Shown here: positions 1 to 9,295 of the stretch, piece after piece | How positions within the stretch are numbered: position 1 is the first letter of the stretch | How the letters are laid out: every line of letters begins with the position of its first letter | Notes under the pieces: generated by a model | What the model was told of the DNA's origin: nothing | Databases searched by the model: none | What the model saw: only the letters and a program-made list of their open reading frames with translations | Translations under genes and position numbers: made by a program | Assembly (NCBI GenBank): GCA_007695295.1 | Contig: REEB01000127.1 | Coordinates: forward strand, 1-59,651 | Source of the DNA: Puniceicoccaceae bacterium | GTDB taxonomy: Bacteria > Verrucomicrobiota > Verrucomicrobiia > Opitutales > Opitutaceae | Reading direction: 5' to 3' | Length of the DNA stretch: 59,651 nt

Positions 1-1689
1 CGTCTTCAGGCCGACGGAACCCTTCGCGCCACCGTCACCTCCCTGGGCACGCCCGCATTCCAATGGGAGGGCGACCTCGCCGTCCACGATCTCAACCTCA
101 ACGAGGCGGACCGCGACGCCGAGGTCGCCCGGGCCACAGCCATCGCTTTCGAAAATCTCCGGCTCGACACCGCCGCCCCATCCGTCGCCATCGCCACACT
201 CCGCCTCACCGAGCCAGCCCTCTTTCTCTCCCTGCATCCGGAAGAAGGCCTCAACCTGCTCCGTCTGCTCCCCACTTCCGCCCAAGATCCCGAGACCGCC
301 CCCGAGGCTGCTCCCGGTTCGCCCCGTCCATTGGTCACCATCGACCGAGTCACCCTCGAGGAGATGCGCATCGACTTCGAAGACCAGTCCGTCTCTCCGC
401 GGACAACCCAACGCCTGACCGGGATCGAAGGCACCATCGAAGGACTTTCCTCCGAACAACTGGCCCGTGCCGATGTCGACCTGCGCGGCGGGCTCGACGG
501 GATCGAAGCCTTCACCATCCGGGGCCAGATCAACCCGCTCGCGGAAGATCTCTACTCCGACTTGGCGATCGAGGTCCGGGGCGTCGACCTCGTGCCGTTC
601 ACCCCCTACGCGGGCCGGTTCCTTGGTTTCGGCATCGATCAGGGACGGTTGCGCATGGAGATGAACTACCGCCTCTCCGCCCGGGATCTCGTGGGCGAGA
701 ACCACATTGTCCTCGATCGGTTTTATCTCGGTGATCCCATCGAAAGCCCCGATGCCCTCCGCCTGCCGGTTAAACTCGGCCTCGCCATCCTCCGCGACCG
801 CAACGAGCGCATCTTCCTCGACGTTCCCATCCGCGGCAATCTGGACGACCCCGAGTTCCGCTTCGGCCGAGTCATCGGCCAAGCCATCGGCAACATCATG
901 ACGCGGGCCGCCACCGCGCCGTTCTCCATCATCGGCGCCCTGTTCGGCCGCGGGGAGGAGCTTCAGTATCTCGAATTCGCTTCCGGATCGGCCGTGCTCA
1001 AAGAAGAAAGCCTCGAGAAAATCCGGGTCCTCGAAACCGCCCTCCACGACCGCCCCGGTCTCTCTCTTCGGATTGACTCACGGCCCCAGCCCGACCGCGA
1101 CCGGCCCGGCCTTGCCGCCGCCGAACTGGACCGACGTATCCAAGAACTGGAGACTCGCCTCGGCGGCGAGGCCCCGGACCGGATCGAAGACGGCGTCCTC
1201 TCCGCCGAGGCCGAAGCCCGCCTGCTCACCCTGCTCTACCGGGAGCACTTCCCCGACGAAACAACACCCCCGGCGGATAACGAAAACCGGCAGCCCGCGC
1301 CCGCACCCGACCCGACTCCGCGCGACGAAGATCCTCAAACCGATCGCCCGCTGCTCCAGCGGATCTGGCGCACGCTCACCGGAGCGGGGGCATCCGCCGA
1401 ACCCGCCCCCCCCCGCGATCACGCCCCGCCAGCCGTCGACGCCGACCGCGCAGCAGACGAGCCTCCCGAGCCCGCCATTGATCCCGTCCAACTGCGCAGC
1501 CGGCTGCTCACGGCCATCGAACTGGATGCCGACGCATTCAGCGACCTCGCCCAGGAACGCGCGGCCGAAGTTCGTCGCCAGCTCCTCGAGTCCGGCCGGC
1601 TCGCCCCCGAACGCATCCACCTCGGCATTGGCCAAAGCCCGCTGCCGGCCGATCCACCCGGGCCGCTCGTTCTCTTCGAACTCGAGTAG
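1..1689 (+). CDS. DUF748 (AsmA-like) envelope protein, 3' part
   Basis: The gene enters from the left edge already open; 562 codons are visible before the TAG stop, and no start is visible. The sequence alternates beta-strand-like stretches typical of DUF748/AsmA-like proteins, which are long periplasm-facing proteins tied to envelope or lipid-transport functions. Near residues 225-300 the family-like features appear: a region rich in 'LRLPVKLGLAILRDRNERIFLDVPI' type strands, cut here for length to its core LPVKLGLAILRDRN, then GRVIGQAIGNIMTRAATAPFS. This is followed by an OmpA-like EYLEF/FASGSAVL segment. The tail (about residues 420-480) is a proline- and acid-rich low-complexity linker. 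It converges on the acetyltransferase gene with a 68-base gap. The DUF748 call is good; the exact role is unknown. Confidence 0.82.
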   Translation, partial: RLQADGTLRATVTSLGTPAFQWEGDLAVHDLNLNEADRDAEVARATAIAFENLRLDTAAPSVAIATLRLTEPALFLSLHPEEGLNLLRLLPTSAQDPETAPEAAPGSPRPLVTIDRVTLEEMRIDFEDQSVSPRTTQRLTGIEGTIEGLSSEQLARADVDLRGGLDGIEAFTIRGQINPLAEDLYSDLAIEVRGVDLVPFTPYAGRFLGFGIDQGRLRMEMNYRLSARDLVGENHIVLDRFYLGDPIESPDALRLPVKLGLAILRDRNERIFLDVPIRGNLDDPEFRFGRVIGQAIGNIMTRAATAPFSIIGALFGRGEELQYLEFASGSAVLKEESLEKIRVLETALHDRPGLSLRIDSRPQPDRDRPGLAAAELDRRIQELETRLGGEAPDRIEDGVLSAEAEARLLTLLYREHFPDETTPPADNENRQPAPAPDPTPRDEDPQTDRPLLQRIWRTLTGAGASAEPAPPRDHAPPAVDADRAADEPPEPAIDPVQLRSRLLTAIELDADAFSDLAQERAAEVRRQLLESGRLAPERIHLGIGQSPLPADPPGPLVLFELE

Positions 1690-1757
1690 GACCCGGGCAA
1701 CACCTCCGGCTCCACGGGTTGATCGTAGTGGCAAACCGGTGACACCATTCCCGAAAC

Positions 1758-2516
1758 TCACTCCGGGCCGGTTGGCTTTGGGTCTCCATGGCCATGCCCG
1801 ACCCGTTCCGGCACTGCCATGACCGCGAGACGGTCAACCGGCCGAAAACCGAGGCGGGCGGCCAGCCCGAGGGAAGCCGCGTTACCCGTCCCCGCTCCCC
1901 AGACCGGACGCCGTCCCGTCGCCGCCATGAATCGCTCCAAGGCCAGAAAACAGGCGCTGGCATGTCCCCGGCGACGAAACGCAGGCGCCGTCTCCACACC
2001 CACATCCCACCACTTCTCGGTGACCGCCCCCGCACCGCAGAGGGAAATGATCTCTTCTCCATCCCGCCGCACCGCCACCGCGAGGGAGGCAACCAGCCAA
2101 AGACGCGCCCCGGGCTTCAACCGCTCGAGCAAAGCCGGGGTGGGCGGCGCTTCCACAGACACCGCCTCACCGTCATCCATCGGCCTGCCCATGCCGGCGA
2201 CCCGCTCGTGGATGACCGCATCGGTATAGTCCCATCCGGGCAGGCAAGCGCGCGCATGCCCGGCATCCGACTCTTGGACGACAAGTTCAAATGGCACCCG
2301 CCGACGGCGCACGGCCTCAAAAACCTCCGGGTCGGGTCGGCCTACGACGGCCCCCAGCGGCACCTGGGGATGGATGGCCAGGCCGCAGGCCGACCGTTCC
2401 GGATCGGCGAAAAACCGGCATCCCGGCGTCTGCAGGATCCAGCGCGCCTCCACCCACCGGGGCAAATCCGGGAGGGTTTGCGCCAAGGCAGCCGTTGTTG
2501 TCACCGGAGGGGTCAC
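1758..2516 (-). CDS. GNAT-family N-acetyltransferase
   Basis: A 252-residue protein. The C-terminal half carries a GNAT acetyl-CoA-binding pattern, VGVETAPAFRRRGHASACF, followed by GTGNAASLGLAARLGFRPV, the usual end of the fold. The N-terminal half has no motif I recognise and probably gives substrate specificity; the layout resembles the longer GNAT_acetyltran type. The substrate is unknown. The chosen start is a GTG that overlaps the TGA stop of the helicase gene upstream (GTGA, 4 bases), which suggests translational coupling. The frame stays open further upstream but only inside the helicase gene, where it looks like shadow sequence. Confidence 0.82.
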   Translation of the reverse strand: MTPPVTTTAALAQTLPDLPRWVEARWILQTPGCRFFADPERSACGLAIHPQVPLGAVVGRPDPEVFEAVRRRRVPFELVVQESDAGHARACLPGWDYTDAVIHERVAGMGRPMDDGEAVSVEAPPTPALLERLKPGARLWLVASLAVAVRRDGEEIISLCGAGAVTEKWWDVGVETAPAFRRRGHASACFLALERFMAATGRRPVWGAGTGNAASLGLAARLGFRPVDRLAVMAVPERVGHGHGDPKPTGPE

Positions 2517-5005
2517 AACAGGCGGCCGGACGCGGACGATTGCTGCGCCGCAGTCAGCGGCGGCAGTCCGGCCAGCGGATGATGCGCACCCTGGCGCTCG
2601 AGGTGTTCCGCCGCTTGCGCCTGCAGGGTGCGCCACCGTGCCCAAGGGTGCTCCGGGGCATGGACGATCTGCCGCAGCAGGCTGAGCCACTCCAAACGCG
2701 CCCGCTCGACATCACCGGGACGAAGCTGGCCGGCATAAAGCGACTCCCGGGCCGGCCCCTTCAGTCCTCCCCAAGCCGCCAACACCTCCGCGGTGCCGTC
2801 CCCATACTCCGGCGGCAGACCGTGGAGCAGGTAACCCTCGTAGGTCACACTACCGTAGGTTTCCCGGCAAACGATCCCAAGCCGGTCGGGCTTTTCAGCG
2901 AATTCGGTGAATCGCCGCCCCGCCCTCAGGTTGGCCAGATCGAGAACGAGTTCATCCACAGGATAAGCGAGATCCTCCAATGCCGCCGCCACCGCCAGGC
3001 CCTCGCCGGCATGAAACCGGCCGAAAAGTTCGCCGCGCCGGGTCGGCCGGCCCTCGCGATCGATCAAACCGAGACGCATCCAAGCCAGTGCGGGGCTGGC
3101 TCGAACCGACAGCTCACCGCGGCACCGCTCGAGGGCCGGACAGTGGGCGCAGGGCAAGGGCGGCGCCTCCCGCTCCGGTGCGCCCATCAACCCGTAACCA
3201 TGCGAATCCGGCCGCGCCGGGCGCACCGCTGAGGCAAAATCGAAGCGCACCCGGATTTCCCGCTCACCCGTATCCACGGAGTGGATGCGGGCGCCGGGCT
3301 GGAGCCGTTCCAACCCCGGAAGGACTTCGGCGAGCAGGCGCTCCCGCGTCCAGGTCCGCGGCAGGGGATCGCCGACCACTCCGCTGCCGGCCGTTGGTCG
3401 TGCCTCGCGCCAGCGTTTCCGCAGTCCCGCGGGAAGCACCCAGCGGTCCGCCGCCGGGTCGGGCCGCGTCGCCAGCATCACTTCGCGGCCAAAAAGAGGA
3501 GCACCTCCGTCCGCAGCCGTGAGCGGCCGCGGCACTCCCCAACCCAGACCATCGAGACCGGCCGGCCGGGCCAGGAGTGGCTCCCAGGCCTGCTTCCGCC
3601 ACACTCGTATCCGGTCCACGGCTACGGACCGCTCCTGCGAACGTGGCTCCCACGCTCCGGCTGAGTTGAGCATCTCCACCCGGCTGCTTCGGGCCAGCCG
3701 CGCCCGCTGGGCGTCCACCCAAAGTCCGCAATCACGCTCCCCATCGGCCAGTGAGGCTTCCACTCCGAGGTGCGGGGCCTGGCGCGCAAAGAGCCGCCCG
3801 GCCAAGCGCACGGCTGCCTCCCAAGACGACTCCCCGGCGACCTCCGCCGCTCCCATGGCGGTCAGAAAGGCCGACCATTCGAAACCCCGGCTGCGACGGA
3901 GCGTCAGCGGCCGGCCTTCCGCCATCCGCGGACGGTCCGGAGCGACGAGCACGAAGCCTCGCAAATCCAACCCCCGACGTCCCGCCCGTCCGAACATCTG
4001 CAGCAATTCATCCGCCCGGACCATCCTTCCGATGTTGGCATCGGTATACTCCCGGTCGGTCACGAGGACCGAACGCATCGAGAAGTTGATGCCCGCCGCC
4101 AATCCCATGGTCGCCACCACCACCCGGAGTTGGCCGGCTTTGGCCAAGGGTTCGACCAAGCCGGCCCGCTGGAGATAACTCATGCCGCTGTGATGGCAGG
4201 CGACCCGGGTCTTGAGCAGTTTGGACAACCGGTCCCCGGCGGCACGCTTCTGCTCGGGCGAAAGCACCAGGGGATCCCTCGCGGGCAGCGCTCCGGCTAG
4301 CTGCCGGGCGAGATCCTCCGCTGCCTTGCGGCGGGGCGCAAAGACCAAGATCGGCCCCAAACCTGCGGCCAGCGCCCGCCCCAGCAGCCGCGGCCAGAAA
4401 CCACGCACCCCCGCCGGCGCCCGCTCCGCCAACGCGTCCAAGTAAATCTCCTCAAGCGGCACCGGCCGCTCCTCTTCAACCACCAATTCGACGGGCCGGC
4501 CCAGACGTCCCAGCCACTCCGCCACCAAGCCGGGATTGGCCACGCTGCCGCTGAGCAGGAGCAGTCGCGTTTCCACCGGTGCCACCGCCAGGGCCAGTTC
4601 ATAGTTCACCCCTCGCACCACGTCGGCCATCATCTGGTACTCGTCCACGGCCAACAGGGCGGGTGCCGCTTGACGCCGCAGCAGCCGGTCCCGCTGGGTT
4701 TCCAGCGTCGCCACCACCACCGGGGCATCAAGGTCTTCGGCCAGATCACCGGTGCAGATCCCCACCCTCCAGCCGCGGCGGCGCCATTCCAGAAATTTGT
4801 CGTTGGCCAGCGCACGGGTCGGCACCGTGAAGACCGCCTGCCCCCGTAGTCCTCGCTCCACCGCTAATTCAAAGATGTGGGTCTTGCCCGCTCCGGTCGG
4901 GGCCTGGACGATCACGTCCCGTCCCGCACCGAGGGCTTGAGCCGCCCGCTGCTGCCAGAGATCCGGCAAAACCAGTGGAATATCCAATCCAGACCCCGTC
5001 TGCAC
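2513..5005 (-). CDS. Ski2-like DEAD/DEAH-box helicase
   Basis: About 830 residues, predicted superfamily 2 ATP-dependent helicase. Walker A APTGAGKT lies at residues 35-42, and motif II is DEYQ at 121-124 in place of the usual DEVH/DEAD. A motif III-like SGSV follows, and motif VI QMFGRAGRRG is at 336-345; these resemble Ski2/Mtr4/Hel308 helicases. A CAHCPALERC cluster near residue 635 could bind metal. The large C-terminal half matches nothing else I recognise. The start is uncertain: a GTG at 5005 is used here, but an in-frame TTG at 5041 would add 12 residues. It lies downstream of the oligopeptidase gene on the same strand and overlaps the acetyltransferase start. Nucleic-acid substrate and pathway are unknown. 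Confidence 0.85.
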   Translation of the reverse strand: MQTGSGLDIPLVLPDLWQQRAAQALGAGRDVIVQAPTGAGKTHIFELAVERGLRGQAVFTVPTRALANDKFLEWRRRGWRVGICTGDLAEDLDAPVVVATLETQRDRLLRRQAAPALLAVDEYQMMADVVRGVNYELALAVAPVETRLLLLSGSVANPGLVAEWLGRLGRPVELVVEEERPVPLEEIYLDALAERAPAGVRGFWPRLLGRALAAGLGPILVFAPRRKAAEDLARQLAGALPARDPLVLSPEQKRAAGDRLSKLLKTRVACHHSGMSYLQRAGLVEPLAKAGQLRVVVATMGLAAGINFSMRSVLVTDREYTDANIGRMVRADELLQMFGRAGRRGLDLRGFVLVAPDRPRMAEGRPLTLRRSRGFEWSAFLTAMGAAEVAGESSWEAAVRLAGRLFARQAPHLGVEASLADGERDCGLWVDAQRARLARSSRVEMLNSAGAWEPRSQERSVAVDRIRVWRKQAWEPLLARPAGLDGLGWGVPRPLTAADGGAPLFGREVMLATRPDPAADRWVLPAGLRKRWREARPTAGSGVVGDPLPRTWTRERLLAEVLPGLERLQPGARIHSVDTGEREIRVRFDFASAVRPARPDSHGYGLMGAPEREAPPLPCAHCPALERCRGELSVRASPALAWMRLGLIDREGRPTRRGELFGRFHAGEGLAVAAALEDLAYPVDELVLDLANLRAGRRFTEFAEKPDRLGIVCRETYGSVTYEGYLLHGLPPEYGDGTAEVLAAWGGLKGPARESLYAGQLRPGDVERARLEWLSLLRQIVHAPEHPWARWRTLQAQAAEHLERQGAHHPLAGLPPLTAAQQSSASGRLL

Positions 5006-5106
5006 AACTCCCCAACGTGCCCGGCTTCGCCCCCGATGCAAGTGGACAAAACCAACCCGGCCGGCACGGTGGGAGCGCTCCGGGGCGGACTCCCCCGCGA
5101 AAGGGA

Positions 5107-7236
5107 TTACTCGCCGCCGGCCCCGGTCATGAGGTGGCGCTGTAAAAAAGCGTAAGCCAGCGCCTGCATCCGGGCCTGTTGCCGGGGATCAGACGCACCC
5201 GCATGGCCGCCCTCGGTGTTTTCGTAGTAGTAAACGGGCTGCCCGGCCTCTTCGACGAGCGCCGCCATCTTGCGGGCATGGCCGGGATGGACGCGATCGT
5301 CCCTCGTGGAGGTGGTCAGCAGCAGCGGCGGATGGGCCGCATCGGGCCGGAAGGCATGGTAGGGGGAGTAGCGGCGGAGGAAGGCCCAGTCGGCCGGGTC
5401 GTCCGGATCGCCGTATTCCTCCATCCAACTCGCACCCGCCAGCAGCCGATGATACCGCCGCATGTCGAGCAGCGGCACCTGGGAAACGACTGCCCCGAAA
5501 AGCTCCGGACGCAGCACGTAGAGTGCGCCAACCAGCAGTCCACCTTGGCTGCCGCCCATGATGCCAATGCGCTCCGGCCGGGTGAGCCCGCGGCCGGTTA
5601 GATGCTCCGCCACCGCCGCGAAGTCTTCGAACTGGCGGTACCGGTTTTCCCGCCGCGCCGCCTGGTGCCATCCGGGGCCGAACTCGCCGCCGCCACGGAT
5701 GTTGGCGAGGACAAACCCTCCGCCCACCTCCAGCCAGCCCGCTCCCACCGTCGCCATGTAGCGGGGCAGGAGCGATATTTCGAAGCCACCGTAGCCGTAG
5801 ATCAACACCGGCAGCTCCCCGTCTTTCGCCCGCTCCTCCGGCCGCACCAGGAAATAGGGAATCATGGTTCCGTCCGCGGAAGTCGCCTGCTCCTGTGTCA
5901 CCACCAATCCACTACGATCGAAAAACTCCGGCAACGCCCGCAGCCGCTCGCGTTGACCGCCGGCGAGATCGCCCCTGGAGTAAGTGGTCGGTGTGAGCAG
6001 GTCGGTCTCGGTGAGGAAATACGCATCCGAGCGATCGCTGTCCTCGGCGGTGAACCTCAGGGTGCCGAGGCCGGCGGCGGTAAACGCCTCCCTGCGCCAG
6101 CCATTCGCTTCCTGGTGCAGCACTTCGATGCGGTTGCGGACGTTGTCCTGCAGGGTCAGCACGATCGCGTTTTTCGTGACCGCATACCGCTCCAGGGAAT
6201 GACGCTCGCCCGGTTGGTAGAGCAGCTCCGGCTCCGGCCTGCCCGCCAGCAATCCCTCCCGCGGCACCGCCACCAGGCTGCCGGCGGCCAGGCGCAGTCC
6301 GGCAGTCTCCCAGTCCGACCGCAGTTGCACGAGGACTCGATCCCGGAAGAATCCCACCGAAGCATCCTCGGGCAGCGGCAGGGCCTGCCAGGAACCCTCC
6401 TCCAGCAAGTGGTATTGGTTGGTGAAAAATCCGCTGGCGCGCACAATCAGATCCACCGGGAAACCCGGGTGCCGCGATGTGGCGGCAAAGAGGCCCAGAT
6501 CCGTCTCCCGCGCCTTCATCATGGTCTCGGCTTCCGCCAGCGAAGTACCGCGCTCCCAGCGTTTCACGATCAGCGGATACCCGGATGACGAAAGCGTGCC
6601 GGGACCGAAGTCCCAGGCCACGTACAAACTGTCGCGGTCCCGCCAGGCCACCGATCCCCGGGCGGCTTCGAGGACAAAGCCATCCTCGACAAAGCGGCCG
6701 CCGGGAAGGTCGAACTCCCGCAAAACCCGGGCATCGGCACCCCCGCGTGAAAGGCCCACCAGACAGCGGTCCCGGTCCGGCTCCAGCACGATGACGCCTT
6801 TCCAGACCCAGTTCTCGCCCTCCTCTTTTCCGAGCGCATCGATGTCGATGACCGTTTCCCACTCCGTCGTCTCCGACCGATAGGAGGCGAGCGTCGTCCG
6901 CCGCCAGACTCCGCGGGGGTTCTGCTCATCCTGCCAGAAGTTGTAGTAATGGTCGCCGATCCGCCGGACGTAGGGGATGCGGCGGTCGGACTGGTAGATG
7001 CTCAGGAACCGCTCGAATAGCGCTCGGTAAACCGGATCGGCGCCGAAATCCCCGAGGGTGGTCCGGTTCCGCGCCTCCACCCAGGCGAGCGCTTCTTCGC
7101 CGTCGATCTCCTCCAGCCAGAGCCTCGTATCCTCCGGCTCAGGAGCACCGGCCGCCATCATGGCGGAAGCGGCCCCCACCAGCAGGCATCCAGAAAGCAA
7201 ATACAGAAAACAACGGGTGCGACCACGGCTGTTCAT
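5107..7236 (-). CDS. Prolyl oligopeptidase family (S9) serine peptidase, exported
   Basis: About 709 residues. It starts with a signal peptide: a short Arg-rich n-region, the hydrophobic FLYLLSGCLLVGAASAM, then a processed-looking AGAPEPED. An N-terminal beta-propeller region is followed by an alpha/beta-hydrolase domain. The predicted triad, numbered from this start, is Ser563 in GGSQGG, Asp647 in TRDDRVHP and His678 in GGHAG, close to the spacing in porcine prolyl oligopeptidase. It should cleave short proline-containing peptides in the periplasm. A GTG at 7269 is in frame 33 bases upstream, but a GAGGAGG sequence sits too close to it; the ATG gives a cleaner signal peptide. The gene follows the HTH-hydrolase gene after about 42 bases. 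Confidence 0.9.
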   Translation of the reverse strand: MNSRGRTRCFLYLLSGCLLVGAASAMMAAGAPEPEDTRLWLEEIDGEEALAWVEARNRTTLGDFGADPVYRALFERFLSIYQSDRRIPYVRRIGDHYYNFWQDEQNPRGVWRRTTLASYRSETTEWETVIDIDALGKEEGENWVWKGVIVLEPDRDRCLVGLSRGGADARVLREFDLPGGRFVEDGFVLEAARGSVAWRDRDSLYVAWDFGPGTLSSSGYPLIVKRWERGTSLAEAETMMKARETDLGLFAATSRHPGFPVDLIVRASGFFTNQYHLLEEGSWQALPLPEDASVGFFRDRVLVQLRSDWETAGLRLAAGSLVAVPREGLLAGRPEPELLYQPGERHSLERYAVTKNAIVLTLQDNVRNRIEVLHQEANGWRREAFTAAGLGTLRFTAEDSDRSDAYFLTETDLLTPTTYSRGDLAGGQRERLRALPEFFDRSGLVVTQEQATSADGTMIPYFLVRPEERAKDGELPVLIYGYGGFEISLLPRYMATVGAGWLEVGGGFVLANIRGGGEFGPGWHQAARRENRYRQFEDFAAVAEHLTGRGLTRPERIGIMGGSQGGLLVGALYVLRPELFGAVVSQVPLLDMRRYHRLLAGASWMEEYGDPDDPADWAFLRRYSPYHAFRPDAAHPPLLLTTSTRDDRVHPGHARKMAALVEEAGQPVYYYENTEGGHAGASDPRQQARMQALAYAFLQRHLMTGAGGE

Positions 7237-7278
7237 GGGTCGATTGTCGGAAAACACAGAACCGATCACCCCTCCTCT

Positions 7279-8112
7279 TCAGGCGGAGGGGAAAAACGGG
7301 TTGTGCCGCCGTTCTTCACCGACCGTGGTCAGCGGACCATGGCCGGGCGCGATGAGAACGTCATCCGGCAACGTGAAGATCGCCTTCCGCGCCGTTTCCA
7401 AAGCGTCGGCATAGGACACCATCCCGCCGCCAACCGAGCCGGCGAAAACCGCATCGCCCACCACCGCCACTGTCCAGCCCGGGCCTTTGACCACATAGGT
7501 GATCCCGCCCTCGGCATGGCCGCGGGTCAGCCGCGTTTCGACTGGCAGCCCGCCAATGCGGAACGCCTTGCCCGGAGCCAACCGCCGGGCCCCGCCCGGA
7601 GCCTTGGGCTCACCCTCCCCCACCCAAACCGGAACATCGTGGGCTTTGAGCAGATCGGCCAGGCCTTCGATGTGATCGCCATGGGTGTGGGTCAGAAAAA
7701 CGGTTTCCAGCTTCAGGTCGTGTTGGTCGATCACTTCCAAAATCGGCCCGGCCTTGGTGCCTGCATCAAAGCAGGCCGCCGACCGGTTGGCCGGGTCCCA
7801 GACCAAGTAGGCATTCACGCTGTAGGCGCCAAAGGGCAGGTTGAGCATCGCAAAGCCCTCCGAGGGGGGCTGAGCGGTTGGTTGCCAATCGCCTGCCGCG
7901 AGCGCTTTCAGTCGGGCTGGGTCGAGGCCGAGGTGGGGAGCCACTTTTTCAAGCGCGGCATCATCGCGCTCGCCCTGGCGCAGGGCCCGCAGTGCTTCCC
8001 GCGAGATGCCAGCCCGATCGGCCAGATTTTCCGTGGAAAGGCCGAGACCGGTTTGGGCTTTGCCCAAAATGTCACTCACTTCGTCTTCCAGCGTTAGGTG
8101 CATGCCCTCCAT
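7279..8112 (-). CDS. HTH domain fused to metallo-beta-lactamase-fold hydrolase
   Basis: 277 residues. Residues about 10-72 look like an XRE-type helix-turn-helix (LSTENLADRAGISREALRAL). Residues about 85-277 form a glyoxalase II-like metallo-beta-lactamase fold with the full metal set: HTHGDH at 142-147, His199 in RGHAEGG, Asp220 in VVGDAVF and His258 in APGHGP. The enzyme half probably hydrolyses a thioester or similar; the substrate is unknown. The HTH could bind DNA or serve only as a structural module. A second ATG lies three codons downstream. It sits between recF and the oligopeptidase on the same strand. Confidence 0.87.
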   Translation of the reverse strand: MEGMHLTLEDEVSDILGKAQTGLGLSTENLADRAGISREALRALRQGERDDAALEKVAPHLGLDPARLKALAAGDWQPTAQPPSEGFAMLNLPFGAYSVNAYLVWDPANRSAACFDAGTKAGPILEVIDQHDLKLETVFLTHTHGDHIEGLADLLKAHDVPVWVGEGEPKAPGGARRLAPGKAFRIGGLPVETRLTRGHAEGGITYVVKGPGWTVAVVGDAVFAGSVGGGMVSYADALETARKAIFTLPDDVLIAPGHGPLTTVGEERRHNPFFPSA

Positions 8113-8169
8113 CCTGCGGAACCCGCCGATCGGTGCAACCCCAAGGGAGGGAAGCGGTTCCCCGACCGC

Positions 8170-9261
8170 TCAGCCGTTGGCGGGTTCAAAACGACCTTCA
8201 CGCACCTCAAAGAGTCGGTGGCCGGCGGGCAGACCGCCCTCGGGAAGCGCGGTGCCAGTCGCGAGGACCTGGGCCTCCCCGGGAAGATTTTCCCAAAAAA
8301 GCGCCCGGCGGCGCGGATCGAGTTCGCCGAGCACGTCGTCGGCCAAGATCAGCGGAATGATGCCGGTGGCTTCACGAAGGCAGGCCAGCTCCGCGAAGCG
8401 CAGGGCCACCACCAAACCGCGCTGCTGGCCCTCGGAAGCGATTTCATCCGCGGGCCGGCCGTCGATCTCGAACGCGAAATCATCGCGGTGCGGTCCCCGG
8501 CGGGTTGCCCGCAGGATGCGGTCGCGCTCGAAACTTTTCTCCAGCAGTTCACGGTAGGCCTCTTCCGTTTCCGCCGCCACGTCCGGCAGAAACCGCAGGC
8601 CGACCGGGCCGACGCCCGGGGAAAACCGTAGGTGCAGCGGCCCGAGAGACGCTTCAAGCCGGACCAGGCCCGCTTTCCGCTTCCGGGTCACCGCCAGAGC
8701 GGCCGGAATGAGCTGCGCCTCGAAGGCCGCCGCCACCGCATCCCCCGGCCGGGGGCGATCGCCCTTCAACCAAGCGTTTCTCTCCTGCAGGCAGCGGTGA
8801 TACCGCTGCAGGGCGGCGAGGTATCCGTGGTCGGCCGAAGAAAGCACGAGATCGAGAAACCGCCGCCGCAATGCCGGGCCGCCGCGCACCAGCAGAATGT
8901 CACCGGAGGCCAGTACCACCGTGGGAAACCGGCCCAGCATCTCCCCGAGCCGGCGCACCGGCTCCCCGTCGCAGGTGGCGGACCGCCCTCCCGGCCGTAT
9001 CCGGATTCCCACTTCAGTCCGCCCCAGCACTTCATGATCGAGTTCGAGACGAAGTGCCGCCTCCTTTTCGCCATGGCGGATGAGGGCGTCGGGCCCGCCG
9101 CCGCGGAAGGAGCGCAGGATGCTCGCATAGGCCAGTGCTTCGAGAAGATTGGTCTTCCCCTGCCCGTTGGGACCAAGAAAAAACACCCCGCACCCCTTGG
9201 GCCGCACCTCTTGCAGCGCGATGTTGCGGAAATTCTCCAATGCGATTGCCTGCAGCTTCAT
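8170..9261 (-). CDS. recF: DNA replication/repair protein RecF
   Basis: 363 residues, a normal RecF length. RecF is an SMC-like ATPase that works with RecO and RecR to load RecA at single-stranded gaps. The Walker A GPNGQGKT is at residues 30-37. The family-typical LSSADHGYL...YHRCLQERNAWLK block follows, and a signature-like SEGQQRGLVVALRFAE precedes Walker B LILADDVLGELD. In many bacteria recF lies next to dnaA/dnaN; here its neighbours are a cysteine desulfurase upstream (34-base gap) and the HTH-hydrolase downstream. ATG start supported by the conserved MKLQAIALENFRN opening. Confidence 0.95.
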   Translation of the reverse strand: MKLQAIALENFRNIALQEVRPKGCGVFFLGPNGQGKTNLLEALAYASILRSFRGGGPDALIRHGEKEAALRLELDHEVLGRTEVGIRIRPGGRSATCDGEPVRRLGEMLGRFPTVVLASGDILLVRGGPALRRRFLDLVLSSADHGYLAALQRYHRCLQERNAWLKGDRPRPGDAVAAAFEAQLIPAALAVTRKRKAGLVRLEASLGPLHLRFSPGVGPVGLRFLPDVAAETEEAYRELLEKSFERDRILRATRRGPHRDDFAFEIDGRPADEIASEGQQRGLVVALRFAELACLREATGIIPLILADDVLGELDPRRRALFWENLPGEAQVLATGTALPEGGLPAGHRLFEVREGRFEPANG

Positions 9262-9295
9262 GCGACCACACGGCTCCGGTTGCCTGATCGACGTG

